NCBI GenBank assembly: GCA_905236675.1
Contig: CAJOND010000008.1
Coordinates: 1 to 64,000, forward strand
DNA length: 64,000 bases
Reading direction: 5' to 3'
Source of the DNA: Candidatus Rifleibacteriota bacterium
GTDB taxonomy: Bacteria; Muiribacteriota; Ozemobacteria; Ozemobacterales; Ozemobacteraceae
Below, piece after piece: positions 48,049 through 58,175 of the stretch (position 1 is the first letter of the stretch; each line of letters opens with the position of its first letter). The notes under the pieces are model-generated. The model saw nothing but the letters and a program-made list of their open reading frames with translations, ran no database searches and had not been told where the DNA came from. The position numbers were made by a program, and so were the translations under genes.

Positions 48049-48939
48049 ATGATATATAGTGAAAGGAATAATTTTGTGACAAAAAGACCAGTTTTTTATG
48101 CAGACCTACATACGCATAGTACTGCGTCAGACGGTATTCTTACCCCTACACAGCTAGTTGAAAAAGCGGAATCTAAAGGTTTGGGTGCACTTGCTATTAC
48201 AGATCATGACACTGTTTGTGGAATAAAAGAAGCTCTAGAAGCTTCAAAGGGGAAAAATATTAAAGTAATTTCAGGCACTGAAATATCCTGCGGAAGACCA
48301 GGTTGGGAAAAATCGGTACACGTGCTTGGCCTTTTTATCTCTCCAGATAAGTCTAAACTCACAGAAATTTTAGACGAACAGCAGAAGTTAAGATTTGCCA
48401 GAGCTTTTAAAATTTTGAATCTCCTTAGAGATCAGGGCTTTAATATGGATAAACTTGAAAAAGAATTTAATAATAGTCCTGATAAAGTTATTGGTCGTCC
48501 TGTATTTGCACACTATCTACAGGATAATGGCTATATAAATAGCTTTGATGATGCTTTTAAGAAGTATTTAGGCTCTGGATGTCCAGCATATGTTCAAAAA
48601 GACTATATTAATTTTGAAGATGCAATAGAAGCAATTCATGATGCGGGTGGATTAGCAGTAATTGCTCATCCTGGATTAATACCTAACTGGAATGATACCT
48701 GGGAGAATATAAAAGATCTGCCTTGGGATGGAATAGAAGTTTTTTATATAGAACATAGTAACGGTCAAGTAGAAAAATTTCATCAAATAGCAGAAACGTT
48801 GAACATTGTTTCGACTGGTGGGAGCGATTATCATGGTGATTTTGGTAAACACAGAAATAGACTCGGGAATGGCGGACTAACAGAAGAACAATACAATGAG
48901 TTTATTGATTTTGCTAAAACAAGGGGGATTAAAATTTAA
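48049..48939 (+). CDS. PHP-domain phosphoesterase (YciV/RNase AM-like); true start may be GTG at 48075
   Basis: YADLHTHSTASDGILTPTQLVEKAESKGLGALAITDHDT; STGGSDYHG. Confidence 0.92.
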   Translation: MIYSERNNFVTKRPVFYADLHTHSTASDGILTPTQLVEKAESKGLGALAITDHDTVCGIKEALEASKGKNIKVISGTEISCGRPGWEKSVHVLGLFISPDKSKLTEILDEQQKLRFARAFKILNLLRDQGFNMDKLEKEFNNSPDKVIGRPVFAHYLQDNGYINSFDDAFKKYLGSGCPAYVQKDYINFEDAIEAIHDAGGLAVIAHPGLIPNWNDTWENIKDLPWDGIEVFYIEHSNGQVEKFHQIAETLNIVSTGGSDYHGDFGKHRNRLGNGGLTEEQYNEFIDFAKTRGIKI

Positions 48940-50318
48940 TGAAGAATACGCAAAAACCAAGACAGACATTTAATTATTCTAAATTTCAAAATAAACCTCT
49001 AGTTGCAAATAAAAATTTCAAAAAAAATAATAATAGGGATAAACAGTATTTTCATTCACATCCTAAACATCGTAATGACGATTATGATGATTTTGAAGAC
49101 TTCGATGATGATGAAGAATTTGGTAGCTTTAAAAATATAGAAAGAATAAACCGCCGAAACGAAACGGCTTATGGTAGAAAACATAAGTCTGCTAAGAATA
49201 TTAAGCCGGCTAATGTATGTGTTATTGCTAATTTTAGATCTCCTACATTCACTGGTAGGGTAGGAACCGCAATTCTTGAAGCTGCAAAAAATCAAAACCT
49301 GATGTTTGCTGGTTCTGAACGACGTTCGTATGCTTGGCAAAAAGAATTTGCACTTCCTGAATCTGTTAGTAAAACTCTTGAACAACCCGATGTAAGCAAG
49401 TCTCGTTGTTATGTTTCTCCTTTGAATAGTTTTTCACAAGAACACGCAGGTCCTCAAGATACTTGGATAGCCAGCTTTGATCCTATGAATCCTGATATGG
49501 CTCAACTTAAAAGACTTCATAGAGCTGGATTGGTAGTAGTTCCTTCAGAAAAACATGCTCAGGCTTGCAAAAAGGCTGGAATAAAAGCTCAAAACATAAA
49601 AATTGCTCCAATTCCTGTAAATACGGAAATATTTAATCCAAAAGCAGTTTGTCCTAGTGAGTATTTTAATAAAAAAGATTATTTTAGAATTATTACTTCT
49701 GGGAATCCATTGAACCGTAAAGGTTTGGAAGATGTTTTAGCAGCATATCTTAAAGAATTTAAACCAACTGAAAAAGTAGAACTTATAATTAAACTTACTC
49801 ATATGCCAAAAATAAAAAAGGATTATGCATATGAAGTCTTAGATTTTAGAAAAAAATTAGGTGCTTTAAATTCAATGTTTGCTAAAGTCACTGTTATTGA
49901 CAATACTATGTCAGATAGTGATTATGCAGGTTTACTGGCTTCTGCCGATGTTTATGCTGCTGGTAACATGGCCTTCAATTCCGCTGTAAGTGTAAGAGAA
50001 GCGGTTGCCTGTGGTCTTCATATTATTGGTGCTGATTACTTGAATTCAATATCTAATTTGCCAATGAACACTATAATACCTGTAAAAACTACAGAGTATG
50101 AAATGCCAAAGGGTGAGCTATATGCTGATTCTCCTTCAATTAAGGTAAAGAAACTTGATTCTCAGGGGTTGAGCTACGCAATGAGAAGGGCTTTCAATTC
50201 CAAAGACAGTTTAAGAGGACGGAAAGCAGGAATAGCAGCTTCTTTTAAAAATACAATTACTTGGGACGAGTTAGCAAGGCTTGTACAACCAAAACCTAAG
50301 GAAGAAAATCAGGGTTAA
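48939..50318 (+). CDS. Glycosyltransferase-like protein with charged N-terminal extension
   Basis: GLVVVPSEKHAQACKKAGI..IPVNTEIFNPKA...ITSGNPLNRKGLEDVLAAYLKEF; SVREAVACGLHIIGADY. Confidence 0.75.
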   Translation: MKNTQKPRQTFNYSKFQNKPLVANKNFKKNNNRDKQYFHSHPKHRNDDYDDFEDFDDDEEFGSFKNIERINRRNETAYGRKHKSAKNIKPANVCVIANFRSPTFTGRVGTAILEAAKNQNLMFAGSERRSYAWQKEFALPESVSKTLEQPDVSKSRCYVSPLNSFSQEHAGPQDTWIASFDPMNPDMAQLKRLHRAGLVVVPSEKHAQACKKAGIKAQNIKIAPIPVNTEIFNPKAVCPSEYFNKKDYFRIITSGNPLNRKGLEDVLAAYLKEFKPTEKVELIIKLTHMPKIKKDYAYEVLDFRKKLGALNSMFAKVTVIDNTMSDSDYAGLLASADVYAAGNMAFNSAVSVREAVACGLHIIGADYLNSISNLPMNTIIPVKTTEYEMPKGELYADSPSIKVKKLDSQGLSYAMRRAFNSKDSLRGRKAGIAASFKNTITWDELARLVQPKPKEENQG

Positions 50319-50419
50319 AAGATAACCTCAACTCATCCAACCACTAACCACTAACCACGCCAAGCTTTGCTTGGCTCAATTATACGCTACGCTAAACAAG
50401 GCTTACTCTGGTTAGGTCA

Positions 50420-50465
50420 CCCTTCAGTCAGACATTCGTCTGACAGCTCCCCTCAAGTGGAGCCT
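50420..50465. repeat. REP-like hairpin repeat, copy 2 (opposite orientation to 42213)
   Basis: CACCCTTCAGTCAGACATTCGTCTGACAGCTCCCC; inverted-repeat core. Confidence 0.55.
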
Positions 50466-50645
50466 TTAGGGCATCTCCACATCTCATTTCTCAATTCTTG
50501 CGACTCGCTTGCCATCCTGGCGCTCGCTTGCACTTCGCACATCCTGTGCTCGCAATTCTCAACTCTCAATTCTCAATTCTCATCTCTCCGCTCTTCTGCT
50601 CTAAGAGGCTTTAACCTCGTCCGCTCTCTTGCTCTTCTTCCCTCT

Positions 50646-51938
50646 TCAATCTTCCTTCTGTATTATATATGTAGACGCCAACAGGATTAGTAGTTGCACA
50701 AAACCAGCGGTAATAGCCGCTACAGCAACTCCATTAATTCCGTATTTCGGAACAGAAGAATAGCACATATAAAGCTGTAGTAAAGCAGCTATTAAACCAG
50801 CAGTAAAAGGTATTCTAAAACTGCCTGAAGCAAAAAATCCTCTATTTAACATTAAATTAAGAGAAACAGGTAATAAAGCTATTGAGTAAAGTCTGAATAG
50901 ACTTGCAGCAATTTCAGCATCTTCTAAAGAGAATTTCCCTCTCATAAACACTATTTTAACAATATATTCTGCTCCAAACCATATCACTGCAATGATGGGA
51001 ACTATTACTAATGCTGCTAATCCTAACGATTTGGTCAGAAACTTTGTTCGTTCTTTTCCTTGCAAAATACTTAAATTAGGCAATATTACATGAGCCAGGC
51101 TTATAGAAATAACGCCTAAAGGCAAGTTGAATAGCTTTTCTGTATAATTCAGAGTTGAAATGCCACCTTGGTTAGCGGAAAGAAGATGTCTTTCGTATAC
51201 GGGTATCAGTGGAAGTATAGATATCCAGGCTACTACTGGTGCAGAAGCTACAACAAATTCATTCGCTATGCTTTTATCATATACAAAACAGTCTTTAAAA
51301 GTATTGTTTAACAGATTGTCTTTATATATTAGATAAAAAAGCCATATTAATTGTAATAGGGCACCTATGGTATTGGCTATTGCTATGATTTCTATAGCTT
51401 TTCCAGCGGCTATAAAAGTTCCTATAATTATTGAAAGATTTACTAATAAAGCACCAATAGCTGGTTTTGCAAAACTAAGCTTTGCATTTAAAAGGGAAGT
51501 TTGGACACCGCTAAGCAAACCTAATGTCAAATAAGGTATTAGAATAAGCCACATTTGGCATAGGATTGGCTCATGAGCAGAGCTGATTTCAGGCATCAGT
51601 AAAGCGCATATGGTTTTTGTTCCTAACGCAAGTATAACACTGATAATGAATCCTATTATTGCTGTTACCCAAAAGATGCTCCAAAATGCACTACTAAGAG
51701 AATTTTTATCTTCCTGTTTTTTTACGAAAATTGGTACTGCTGCTCCAGAAACCAAACCTTCGCTTAAAAACTTATATACAAGATCTGGTAAAACCATTAC
51801 TGCAGTAAGCATGTCGGCTTCTATTGAGCGGCCATAGAAAGCTGCTATAGCCGCTACTTTAATGAAACCACTTGCTCTTGAAAGCACTGTTAATGCTGAG
51901 AGCGAAAAGAATGATTTTACTATTCTTCCTAATTTCAT
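50646..51938 (-). CDS. murJ: Lipid II flippase MurJ/MviN family
   Basis: SRASGFIKVAAIAAFYGRSIEADMLTAVMVLPDLVYKFLSEGLVSGAAVPIF; multiple TM. Confidence 0.9.
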   Translation of the reverse strand: MKLGRIVKSFFSLSALTVLSRASGFIKVAAIAAFYGRSIEADMLTAVMVLPDLVYKFLSEGLVSGAAVPIFVKKQEDKNSLSSAFWSIFWVTAIIGFIISVILALGTKTICALLMPEISSAHEPILCQMWLILIPYLTLGLLSGVQTSLLNAKLSFAKPAIGALLVNLSIIIGTFIAAGKAIEIIAIANTIGALLQLIWLFYLIYKDNLLNNTFKDCFVYDKSIANEFVVASAPVVAWISILPLIPVYERHLLSANQGGISTLNYTEKLFNLPLGVISISLAHVILPNLSILQGKERTKFLTKSLGLAALVIVPIIAVIWFGAEYIVKIVFMRGKFSLEDAEIAASLFRLYSIALLPVSLNLMLNRGFFASGSFRIPFTAGLIAALLQLYMCYSSVPKYGINGVAVAAITAGFVQLLILLASTYIIQKED

Positions 51939-51962
51939 ACTTTGTAATTAGAGAATTTAATA

Positions 51963-52952
51963 TTATAAATCTGGAGTAACATAAACCAAACTGTGTTCGC
52001 GTCTTGCCTGATTTTCCATATTAAGTTTAGAATTGACTATAGCTTGACTAACTTGATCAGCAACGGATTTTGATAGATTTATATGCTGTAATGAATAAGC
52101 TTTTGGCTGAGGACTGACCAAAACAGCGATTCCAGCTACTTTATTGACTGTTTTATAATTTTGAATAGGATCTTCAACTTTTACTATTAATGGAGTATAC
52201 ATAACAGAAGGCTGATTAAATCCCAATTCTATAGGTTCAACAAATTTATCGCTGGTATTTTGAGTAACCGGAATATCCAAATTCATCCAATACTTAGCTA
52301 AATGACTGTTATTTGGTAAAAAAGTTACTGGTGGTAATTCTGGTAGTCCAATTGTACATTCAAAGCATTCTACAACATCGTTCCATAGCATGACGAAACC
52401 TGCAGAAGAATTAGTAACTTTAATCATTCTGTCTAAGATTTGAGAAACTATTTCGTTAAAGTTGTTGTTTTTACCGATAATTCTACCTGTTTCATAGAGG
52501 GTTACAACATCTGTGCTTGTATTTCTCAATCTTTCAGACAAGCTGTTAACTAGTGCGCCAAGAATCAAAGAAGCAATTTGTGGAGTTGAAGCCATAAAAT
52601 TCATGAACTCATTACGATCAACTTTTATAAGTTTGCTGTCTTCGCCTCTTAATACTGCAGATGCAGATCTGGCTTCACCTGTAAGTAGAGCCATTTCTCC
52701 AAAAAATGAACCAGCTGGCAATACCGCAAGAATTTTATAAGTTCCTTTTTCAGCGTCTATGGTTTTCTGAATTTCAACTGTTCCTTTTAATATTAGAAAT
52801 AATGAATCACCAACTCCGCCTTCTTCAAAGATTCTATAATTTGGTTCGTTGGGTTCTATTAGTTTAAAAATCTTTAGACTTGCTTCAATTTCTTTATCAC
52901 TAAGTTTTGCAAATAAAGGCAAGTTTTTTATCATTTCAACATTAATTTGCAT
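51963..52952 (-). CDS. Cyclic nucleotide-binding domain plus GAF-like domain protein
   Basis: GVGDSLFLILKGTVEIQKTI...GSFFGEMALLTGEARSASAVL. Confidence 0.88.
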   Translation of the reverse strand: MQINVEMIKNLPLFAKLSDKEIEASLKIFKLIEPNEPNYRIFEEGGVGDSLFLILKGTVEIQKTIDAEKGTYKILAVLPAGSFFGEMALLTGEARSASAVLRGEDSKLIKVDRNEFMNFMASTPQIASLILGALVNSLSERLRNTSTDVVTLYETGRIIGKNNNFNEIVSQILDRMIKVTNSSAGFVMLWNDVVECFECTIGLPELPPVTFLPNNSHLAKYWMNLDIPVTQNTSDKFVEPIELGFNQPSVMYTPLIVKVEDPIQNYKTVNKVAGIAVLVSPQPKAYSLQHINLSKSVADQVSQAIVNSKLNMENQARREHSLVYVTPDL

Positions 52953-52966
52953 AGACCCACCTGCTT

Positions 52967-54115
52967 TTATTTAATGTTTCCGTAAGTTGAGGAACTATTA
53001 GAACCATAATTATAACTTGAACCGTATGCAGAACCGCCATAGGACGAGCTGGTTTGTGCTGTGTTATTTGAAGTTGTATTCATACCGAAACTAGATTTTG
53101 CTCTAGTCTGATAAACTTCATTAGAAATAGTTCCATTGTTTTTAAGTGCCTGCAAAGACTGTTCCATTGAAACCATACCCAAGGCATTGCCTGTTTGTAT
53201 AGCTGTTGGAATTTGATAAACCTTACCTTCTCTAATCAGATTTGAGATTGCGGAGTTTACTACCATTATTTCTCTGGCTGCAATTCTGCCGGAACCATCT
53301 TGTTTTGGTAGAAGAACCTGGGAAATAACACCTTTTAAAGTTGTTGCTAATTGAGCTTTAATCTGTTGCTGCTGATATGGTGGGAAAACATCAATAATTC
53401 TGTCTATAGTTTTTGCTGCTGATTGAGTATGTAGAGTTGCAAAGACTAAATGGCCTGTTTCTGCAATTGTTAATGCGGCAGCGATTGTTTCCAAGTCTCT
53501 CATTTCCCCAATAAGAATAACATCTGGACACTGTCTTAGAATATATTTTAAAGCTGATGAATAACTCTCTGTGTCTTTACCAACTTCTCTTTGCTCAATA
53601 ACAGAAAGTTTATGGGAGTGAACAAATTCAATAGGGTCTTCGACTGTAATAATATGGCAAGCTCTAGTAAGATTAATATGGTTTATCATAGCGGCCAGAG
53701 TGGTTGATTTACCACTTCCAGTCGGACCAGTAACACAGACTAACCCACTTGGCAAATTACAGAATTCTTTCGTAATAGGCGGCAGATAAAGAGATTCTAA
53801 TGTTGGAATACGGCTCATTATAGGTCTGAATGCTGCTCCTATTTTGCCCATCTGCTTGAATACATTGACTCTGAATCTCCCAGAATCAGAGAACTCTATA
53901 GCCAAATCTAATTCAGAATGAGTTTCAAATTCGGCTTTTTGTTCATCGTTCATAATTGAATATAATAATGATTCTAAGTCATTTTCATTGAGTTGACTGG
54001 CTTCATCTGCTCTCAGACTGCCATTGATACGTAACATAGGTGGTCTTCCATCAGTCAATATAATATCTGAGGTGTTTTTTTTCATTGCTGAAGCCAATAT
54101 TTGTTTTAAGTCCAT
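52967..54115 (-). CDS. pilT: Type IV pilus twitching ATPase PilT with Gly/Ser/Tyr/Asn-rich tail
   Basis: VTGPTGSGKSTTLAAMINHIN; ITVEDPIEFVH; EMRDLETIAAALTIAETGHLVFATLHTQSAAKTIDRIIDVFP. Confidence 0.96.
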   Translation of the reverse strand: MDLKQILASAMKKNTSDIILTDGRPPMLRINGSLRADEASQLNENDLESLLYSIMNDEQKAEFETHSELDLAIEFSDSGRFRVNVFKQMGKIGAAFRPIMSRIPTLESLYLPPITKEFCNLPSGLVCVTGPTGSGKSTTLAAMINHINLTRACHIITVEDPIEFVHSHKLSVIEQREVGKDTESYSSALKYILRQCPDVILIGEMRDLETIAAALTIAETGHLVFATLHTQSAAKTIDRIIDVFPPYQQQQIKAQLATTLKGVISQVLLPKQDGSGRIAAREIMVVNSAISNLIREGKVYQIPTAIQTGNALGMVSMEQSLQALKNNGTISNEVYQTRAKSSFGMNTTSNNTAQTSSSYGGSAYGSSYNYGSNSSSTYGNIK

Positions 54116-54413
54116 ATTTTCCCCTTTTCTACTTTTTGGAGGTGAGAAATTAGAATTTTGTTTAGATATTTCGGCAATAAGTTAATAAAAGTTTTGCTTT
54201 TATAAGTCTTTATTTTAAGTTTAAAGAAAAAATTTATTAGTTAAGTAAAAAACATGAATTGTTTCCCTAGTTTATTATTGACAGATTTCTTTGTCATTCA
54301 GTAAACTGTATAATGTAAAGAGGCTAACGCCTCAAAGAAGAAGAGGAAAGAGAGGATTGTTTTCGTTAGCTTATTAAACTAGACAATTCTCAATTCACCT
54401 AAAGAGTTTTTAA

Positions 54414-55523
54414 ATGACTTTAGTTTACACTCTTATAACTATACTGGTTTTTATTTTATTGCTTTGCATATTTATTACTATATCTGAACACTTTTTAGGA
54501 CTTAGGGGCGAAGCAGAAGTTTGCATAAATTCAGAGAATAAACTTAAATCAAAAAGAGGCACAAAACTCCTTCAGGTATTGGCTGAAAATAATATATTTT
54601 TGCCGGCAGCCTGCGGTAGCAAAGGGAGTTGTGGCAGGTGCAAAGTGAAAGTGCTTTCTGGCGGCGGCTATCTAACTTCTTTAGAAAAAGCTCTACTTTC
54701 TGAAAATGAATTAAAAGATAATTTCAGATTAGCTTGCCAAGTAAAACTACGAGAAGACATTGATTTAAATATTCCTCAAGAACTTTTAAACGTGCGTGGC
54801 TTCAAGGCAAAGCTTATTGAAAAAGATAACTTAGCTTTCGGAATTAAAAAATTGTGTTTTAAGCTGGAGAATGGAGAGAAAATTGATTTTAAACCTGGAC
54901 AATATGTTCAAATAATTAGAGATCTTCCTCGGGAAAACGTTATTAGGGCTTATTCTTTTTCTTCATCACCTAAAGTTAAAGATGAGTTCACCCTTGATGT
55001 TCAGCTTGTTGAAGGTGGATTAATGAGTACATATCTACATTCTTTAGAATTAGGCTCAGTTATTAATTTTTGTGGAGCTTTCGGAGATATGTTTGTTGAT
55101 TTGGATAAGCATAATTACAATAATATTTTACTTATAGCTGGTGGGGTGGGGTTAGCTCCTATGAGGTCTATTATTAATTATTTAAAGGAAAACTCGTTTA
55201 AAGGAAATGTAGTCCTTTTTCATGGAGTTAGAAGTAAAAAGTATCTTTACTGTGAAAATGAATATAAAAAGCTTCAGAAAGAATATGAAAATTTCAAATA
55301 TTATCCAGTTTTGTCGGAACCTGCTTTGGAAGATGGTTGGATAGGAAAAACAGGATTGGTTACAGAAATATTTTCAGAGTATTTAAATGAGACCGAGTTG
55401 TCGTCTGATTCTATAGAAGCCTATCTTTGCGGACCTTCCAAAATGATGGAAGCCGCAGAAAAATTGCTACTTGAAAAAGGTATTGAAAAGAAAAGTATCC
55501 ACTCAGACCCTTTCAGTTTTTAA
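54414..55523 (+). CDS. NqrF-like membrane-anchored 2Fe-2S/FAD/NAD(P)H oxidoreductase
   Basis: N-terminal TM; CGSKGSCGRCKVKV ferredoxin cluster; RAYSFSSSPKVKDEF; GGVGLAPMRSII; LCGPSKMMEAAE. Confidence 0.88.
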   Translation: MTLVYTLITILVFILLLCIFITISEHFLGLRGEAEVCINSENKLKSKRGTKLLQVLAENNIFLPAACGSKGSCGRCKVKVLSGGGYLTSLEKALLSENELKDNFRLACQVKLREDIDLNIPQELLNVRGFKAKLIEKDNLAFGIKKLCFKLENGEKIDFKPGQYVQIIRDLPRENVIRAYSFSSSPKVKDEFTLDVQLVEGGLMSTYLHSLELGSVINFCGAFGDMFVDLDKHNYNNILLIAGGVGLAPMRSIINYLKENSFKGNVVLFHGVRSKKYLYCENEYKKLQKEYENFKYYPVLSEPALEDGWIGKTGLVTEIFSEYLNETELSSDSIEAYLCGPSKMMEAAEKLLLEKGIEKKSIHSDPFSF

Positions 55524-56758
55524 TTCAGTGAAAGCATTAAGTCTAAGAATTTTTTACCCAAAACTTTATAATCATGGTATTTTTTTACGTATTCTTGCCC
55601 TTTTTTACCCATTTCTTCCCGCTTTGATTCCGGAATTTCTGTCATTTGTCTTATTGCTTCTGCAAGGGCTTTTGAATCCTCCGCAGAAACAGATATGCCA
55701 CAGCTAGAATCTCTTACCATGTCATTTCCAGCTTCAATTGCCTGGATTATTGGCTTTCCAGACATCATATAATCCATGAGCTTATTGGGACTTATTCCAT
55801 ATAAAAATAAAGGTTGTTTTTGAAGACCTATGTATAAAGAGTCAAATTTAGGCAGCAGTGAAGGTATTGATGTTTTTGGAACATTATCAAAAAAGAATAT
55901 ATTTTTTAATTGTAAATCCTTAGCTAATTTAACAAGGTTTTCTTTTTCTGGTCCCTTTCCAACTAAGAAAAAAGAAACTTTTTCATTTTTTAAAATATCT
56001 GTTGCTTTTATAAAATTTGTCAATGCATTTGCTATTCCATGCTGACCTACATAAGCAATGGTGAAATTGCTATTTTGTTTTTGTTTAATTATTTCTTTAC
56101 TAATTTTATCTGGAGTTTCGCCACAATTAGACCAATCATCTATACAAATTCCGTTTTCAACAATATGAAGTTTTCTTAAATCTAATCCATGTTCTTTTAC
56201 ATGTTTTTCAACTTTTGGTAGCATACTTACTACAGCATCACAATATTTATAACAATAGTTCTCTGCATATTGTAATAACATAATAAATGGATGGTAATTA
56301 GGCATATTTCCAAGCTGAATAGGCGATAAGGGCCATAAATCATGAATTTCATAAATAAGTTTCGCCTTTGTAATTTCAGCTATATGATGTGCTGGGAAAA
56401 TATCTAGAGGATAAGTTGAAGAAGCTATTACAATATTTGGCAAAAATTCTTTGCTTATTATTCTGGAGAATCTATAAAGTTGCGCAATGAAGGAAAAAAT
56501 ATTAATCGCTCTTTTTACACCATTTTTAGAATACTTAGTTGTTTTAAGCCATAAATAGTCTATGCCATCAATATTTTCATATAAATAACTTTTATTTTTG
56601 GGAATAATTATTTTTGTATTTCTGACATGAGATTGGTCTGATGCTGCTATTAAAACTTTATGTCCGGCTCTGACCCATTCTTTTGCCAGGTAGTAGGTTC
56701 TATATTCCATACCATGGTAAATAGAGCCTGCATAATGGTTTATTAATAAAATGTTCAT
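55520..56758 (-). CDS. Glycosyltransferase family 4 (WcaI-like)
   Basis: NHYAGSIYHGMEYRTYYLAKEWVRAGHKVLIAASDQSH; YEIHDLWPLSPI; C-terminal GT-B features. Confidence 0.88.
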   Translation of the reverse strand: MNILLINHYAGSIYHGMEYRTYYLAKEWVRAGHKVLIAASDQSHVRNTKIIIPKNKSYLYENIDGIDYLWLKTTKYSKNGVKRAINIFSFIAQLYRFSRIISKEFLPNIVIASSTYPLDIFPAHHIAEITKAKLIYEIHDLWPLSPIQLGNMPNYHPFIMLLQYAENYCYKYCDAVVSMLPKVEKHVKEHGLDLRKLHIVENGICIDDWSNCGETPDKISKEIIKQKQNSNFTIAYVGQHGIANALTNFIKATDILKNEKVSFFLVGKGPEKENLVKLAKDLQLKNIFFFDNVPKTSIPSLLPKFDSLYIGLQKQPLFLYGISPNKLMDYMMSGKPIIQAIEAGNDMVRDSSCGISVSAEDSKALAEAIRQMTEIPESKREEMGKKGQEYVKKYHDYKVLGKKFLDLMLSLN

Positions 56759-56944
56759 ATAATTGCCTAACTATATTACTATCCACTTATTATATAATAT
56801 ACATTAAATAGCGACAACTTTATTCAAATTGTAAGCAGGGCAAACGCATTTAATATTCAAATAAAGATTTGCTAAAAATAGATATTCACTATTTTGTTAA
56901 TGTGCTAAAATTATGTCATTAATAGAATATATGGAAAATAAACA

Positions 56945-57880
56945 ATGATACTAAACACTGGTGGAAGAACAGATATTGTTCAGTATTATTCCGAGTGGCT
57001 TTTAAATAGATTCAAGGAAGGTTTTGTCTATTCAAGAAATCCCTTTTATCCTTCTAAGGTTAGTAAATATGAGCTTTCACCAGATAAAATAGATTGTGTT
57101 GTGTTCTGTTCAAAAAACTACGAGCCGATTCTAGAAAGATTGCACGAAATAACTGATAAATATAATACATATTTTCATTACACTATCACTGCCTACGGGA
57201 AAGATATTGAGCCTAGGGTTCCTTCCATAGAAAAAAGCATTGAAACATTATTTAAGCTTGAAAAAATCGTAGGCAAACAAAGAATTGCCTGGAGATATGA
57301 TCCTGTTTTGCTTACAAATAAATATACGATTGATTATCATTTAAAAACTTTTGAATGTATGGCTGAAAAGTTATCAAAGCATATAGACCGTTGTATTTTC
57401 AGTTTTGTACAAATCTATAAAAAATTAAAGACAAATATGCCTGAAGCAAGAGCTTTAAATGATGAAGAAAAGAATTTAATTGCAAAAGGATTAGGTAAAA
57501 TTGCTAAAAAATTTAATATACATTTGCAATCCTGTGCTGAAAATGGCGATTACCAAAAATACGGAATCTATCCATCTGGTTGTATGACTTTTGAAATTCT
57601 CGGCAAAGCAAACAATATAGCTTTTAAAAAGCTGAAACACAACGGAATGAGAAAAAACTGCAATTGCATTGAGTGGAGAGATATAGGTGCTTATAATACC
57701 TGTCCTAATGGTTGCCGCTATTGCTACGCAAATGCAAACCCTGAAAAGGCTATTGAAAACTATAAGCATCACGACAAAAATTCGCCTATTTTACTAGACA
57801 AAATCAACGATACAGACGTAATTCTTCAAGCTAATCAGACTTCTTTTATTGATAGATCTTTGAATCTAGGGCTATTTTAA
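56945..57880 (+). CDS. DUF1848-family protein (radical-SAM-like Cys cluster)
   Basis: ILNTGGRTDIVQYYSEWLLNRFKEGFVYSRNPFYPSKVSKYEL; YNTCPNGCRYCYAN. Confidence 0.9.
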   Translation: MILNTGGRTDIVQYYSEWLLNRFKEGFVYSRNPFYPSKVSKYELSPDKIDCVVFCSKNYEPILERLHEITDKYNTYFHYTITAYGKDIEPRVPSIEKSIETLFKLEKIVGKQRIAWRYDPVLLTNKYTIDYHLKTFECMAEKLSKHIDRCIFSFVQIYKKLKTNMPEARALNDEEKNLIAKGLGKIAKKFNIHLQSCAENGDYQKYGIYPSGCMTFEILGKANNIAFKKLKHNGMRKNCNCIEWRDIGAYNTCPNGCRYCYANANPEKAIENYKHHDKNSPILLDKINDTDVILQANQTSFIDRSLNLGLF

Positions 57881-57892
57881 AGGGAAAAAATC

Positions 57893-58135
57893 TCACTTTA
57901 TTTCCTGTTCTAACTCATCAAATTCAGGTGTTGAAAAAAATTCCCCCAAAGTAATACCGAAACCATCACAAAGCTTTTTAATGGTTACGGTACCAGGATT
58001 CTTGCTCTCTCCTAACAGAATGCTTTTTACAGTAGCTTGGGGTACAGCAGAAATATAGCTAATTTTATTAGGTGTTATCCCTTTAGGTTTACATAACTGT
58101 TTTATTCTAAATGCTATTGCTTCTCTTGTGTTCAT
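57893..58135 (-). CDS. XRE-family HTH transcriptional regulator
   Basis: RIKQLCKPKGITPNKISYISAVPQATVKSILLGESKNPGTVTIKKLCDGFGITLGEFF. Confidence 0.93.
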   Translation of the reverse strand: MNTREAIAFRIKQLCKPKGITPNKISYISAVPQATVKSILLGESKNPGTVTIKKLCDGFGITLGEFFSTPEFDELEQEIK

Positions 58136-58175
58136 TAATCATAACTCACTGAAATTTATTATAAAGCAAAATTTT

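Noticed and set aside
50367-50690. ORF 50367..50690 (+)
   Set aside because: Covers the inverted repeat block and REP-like unit; spurious.
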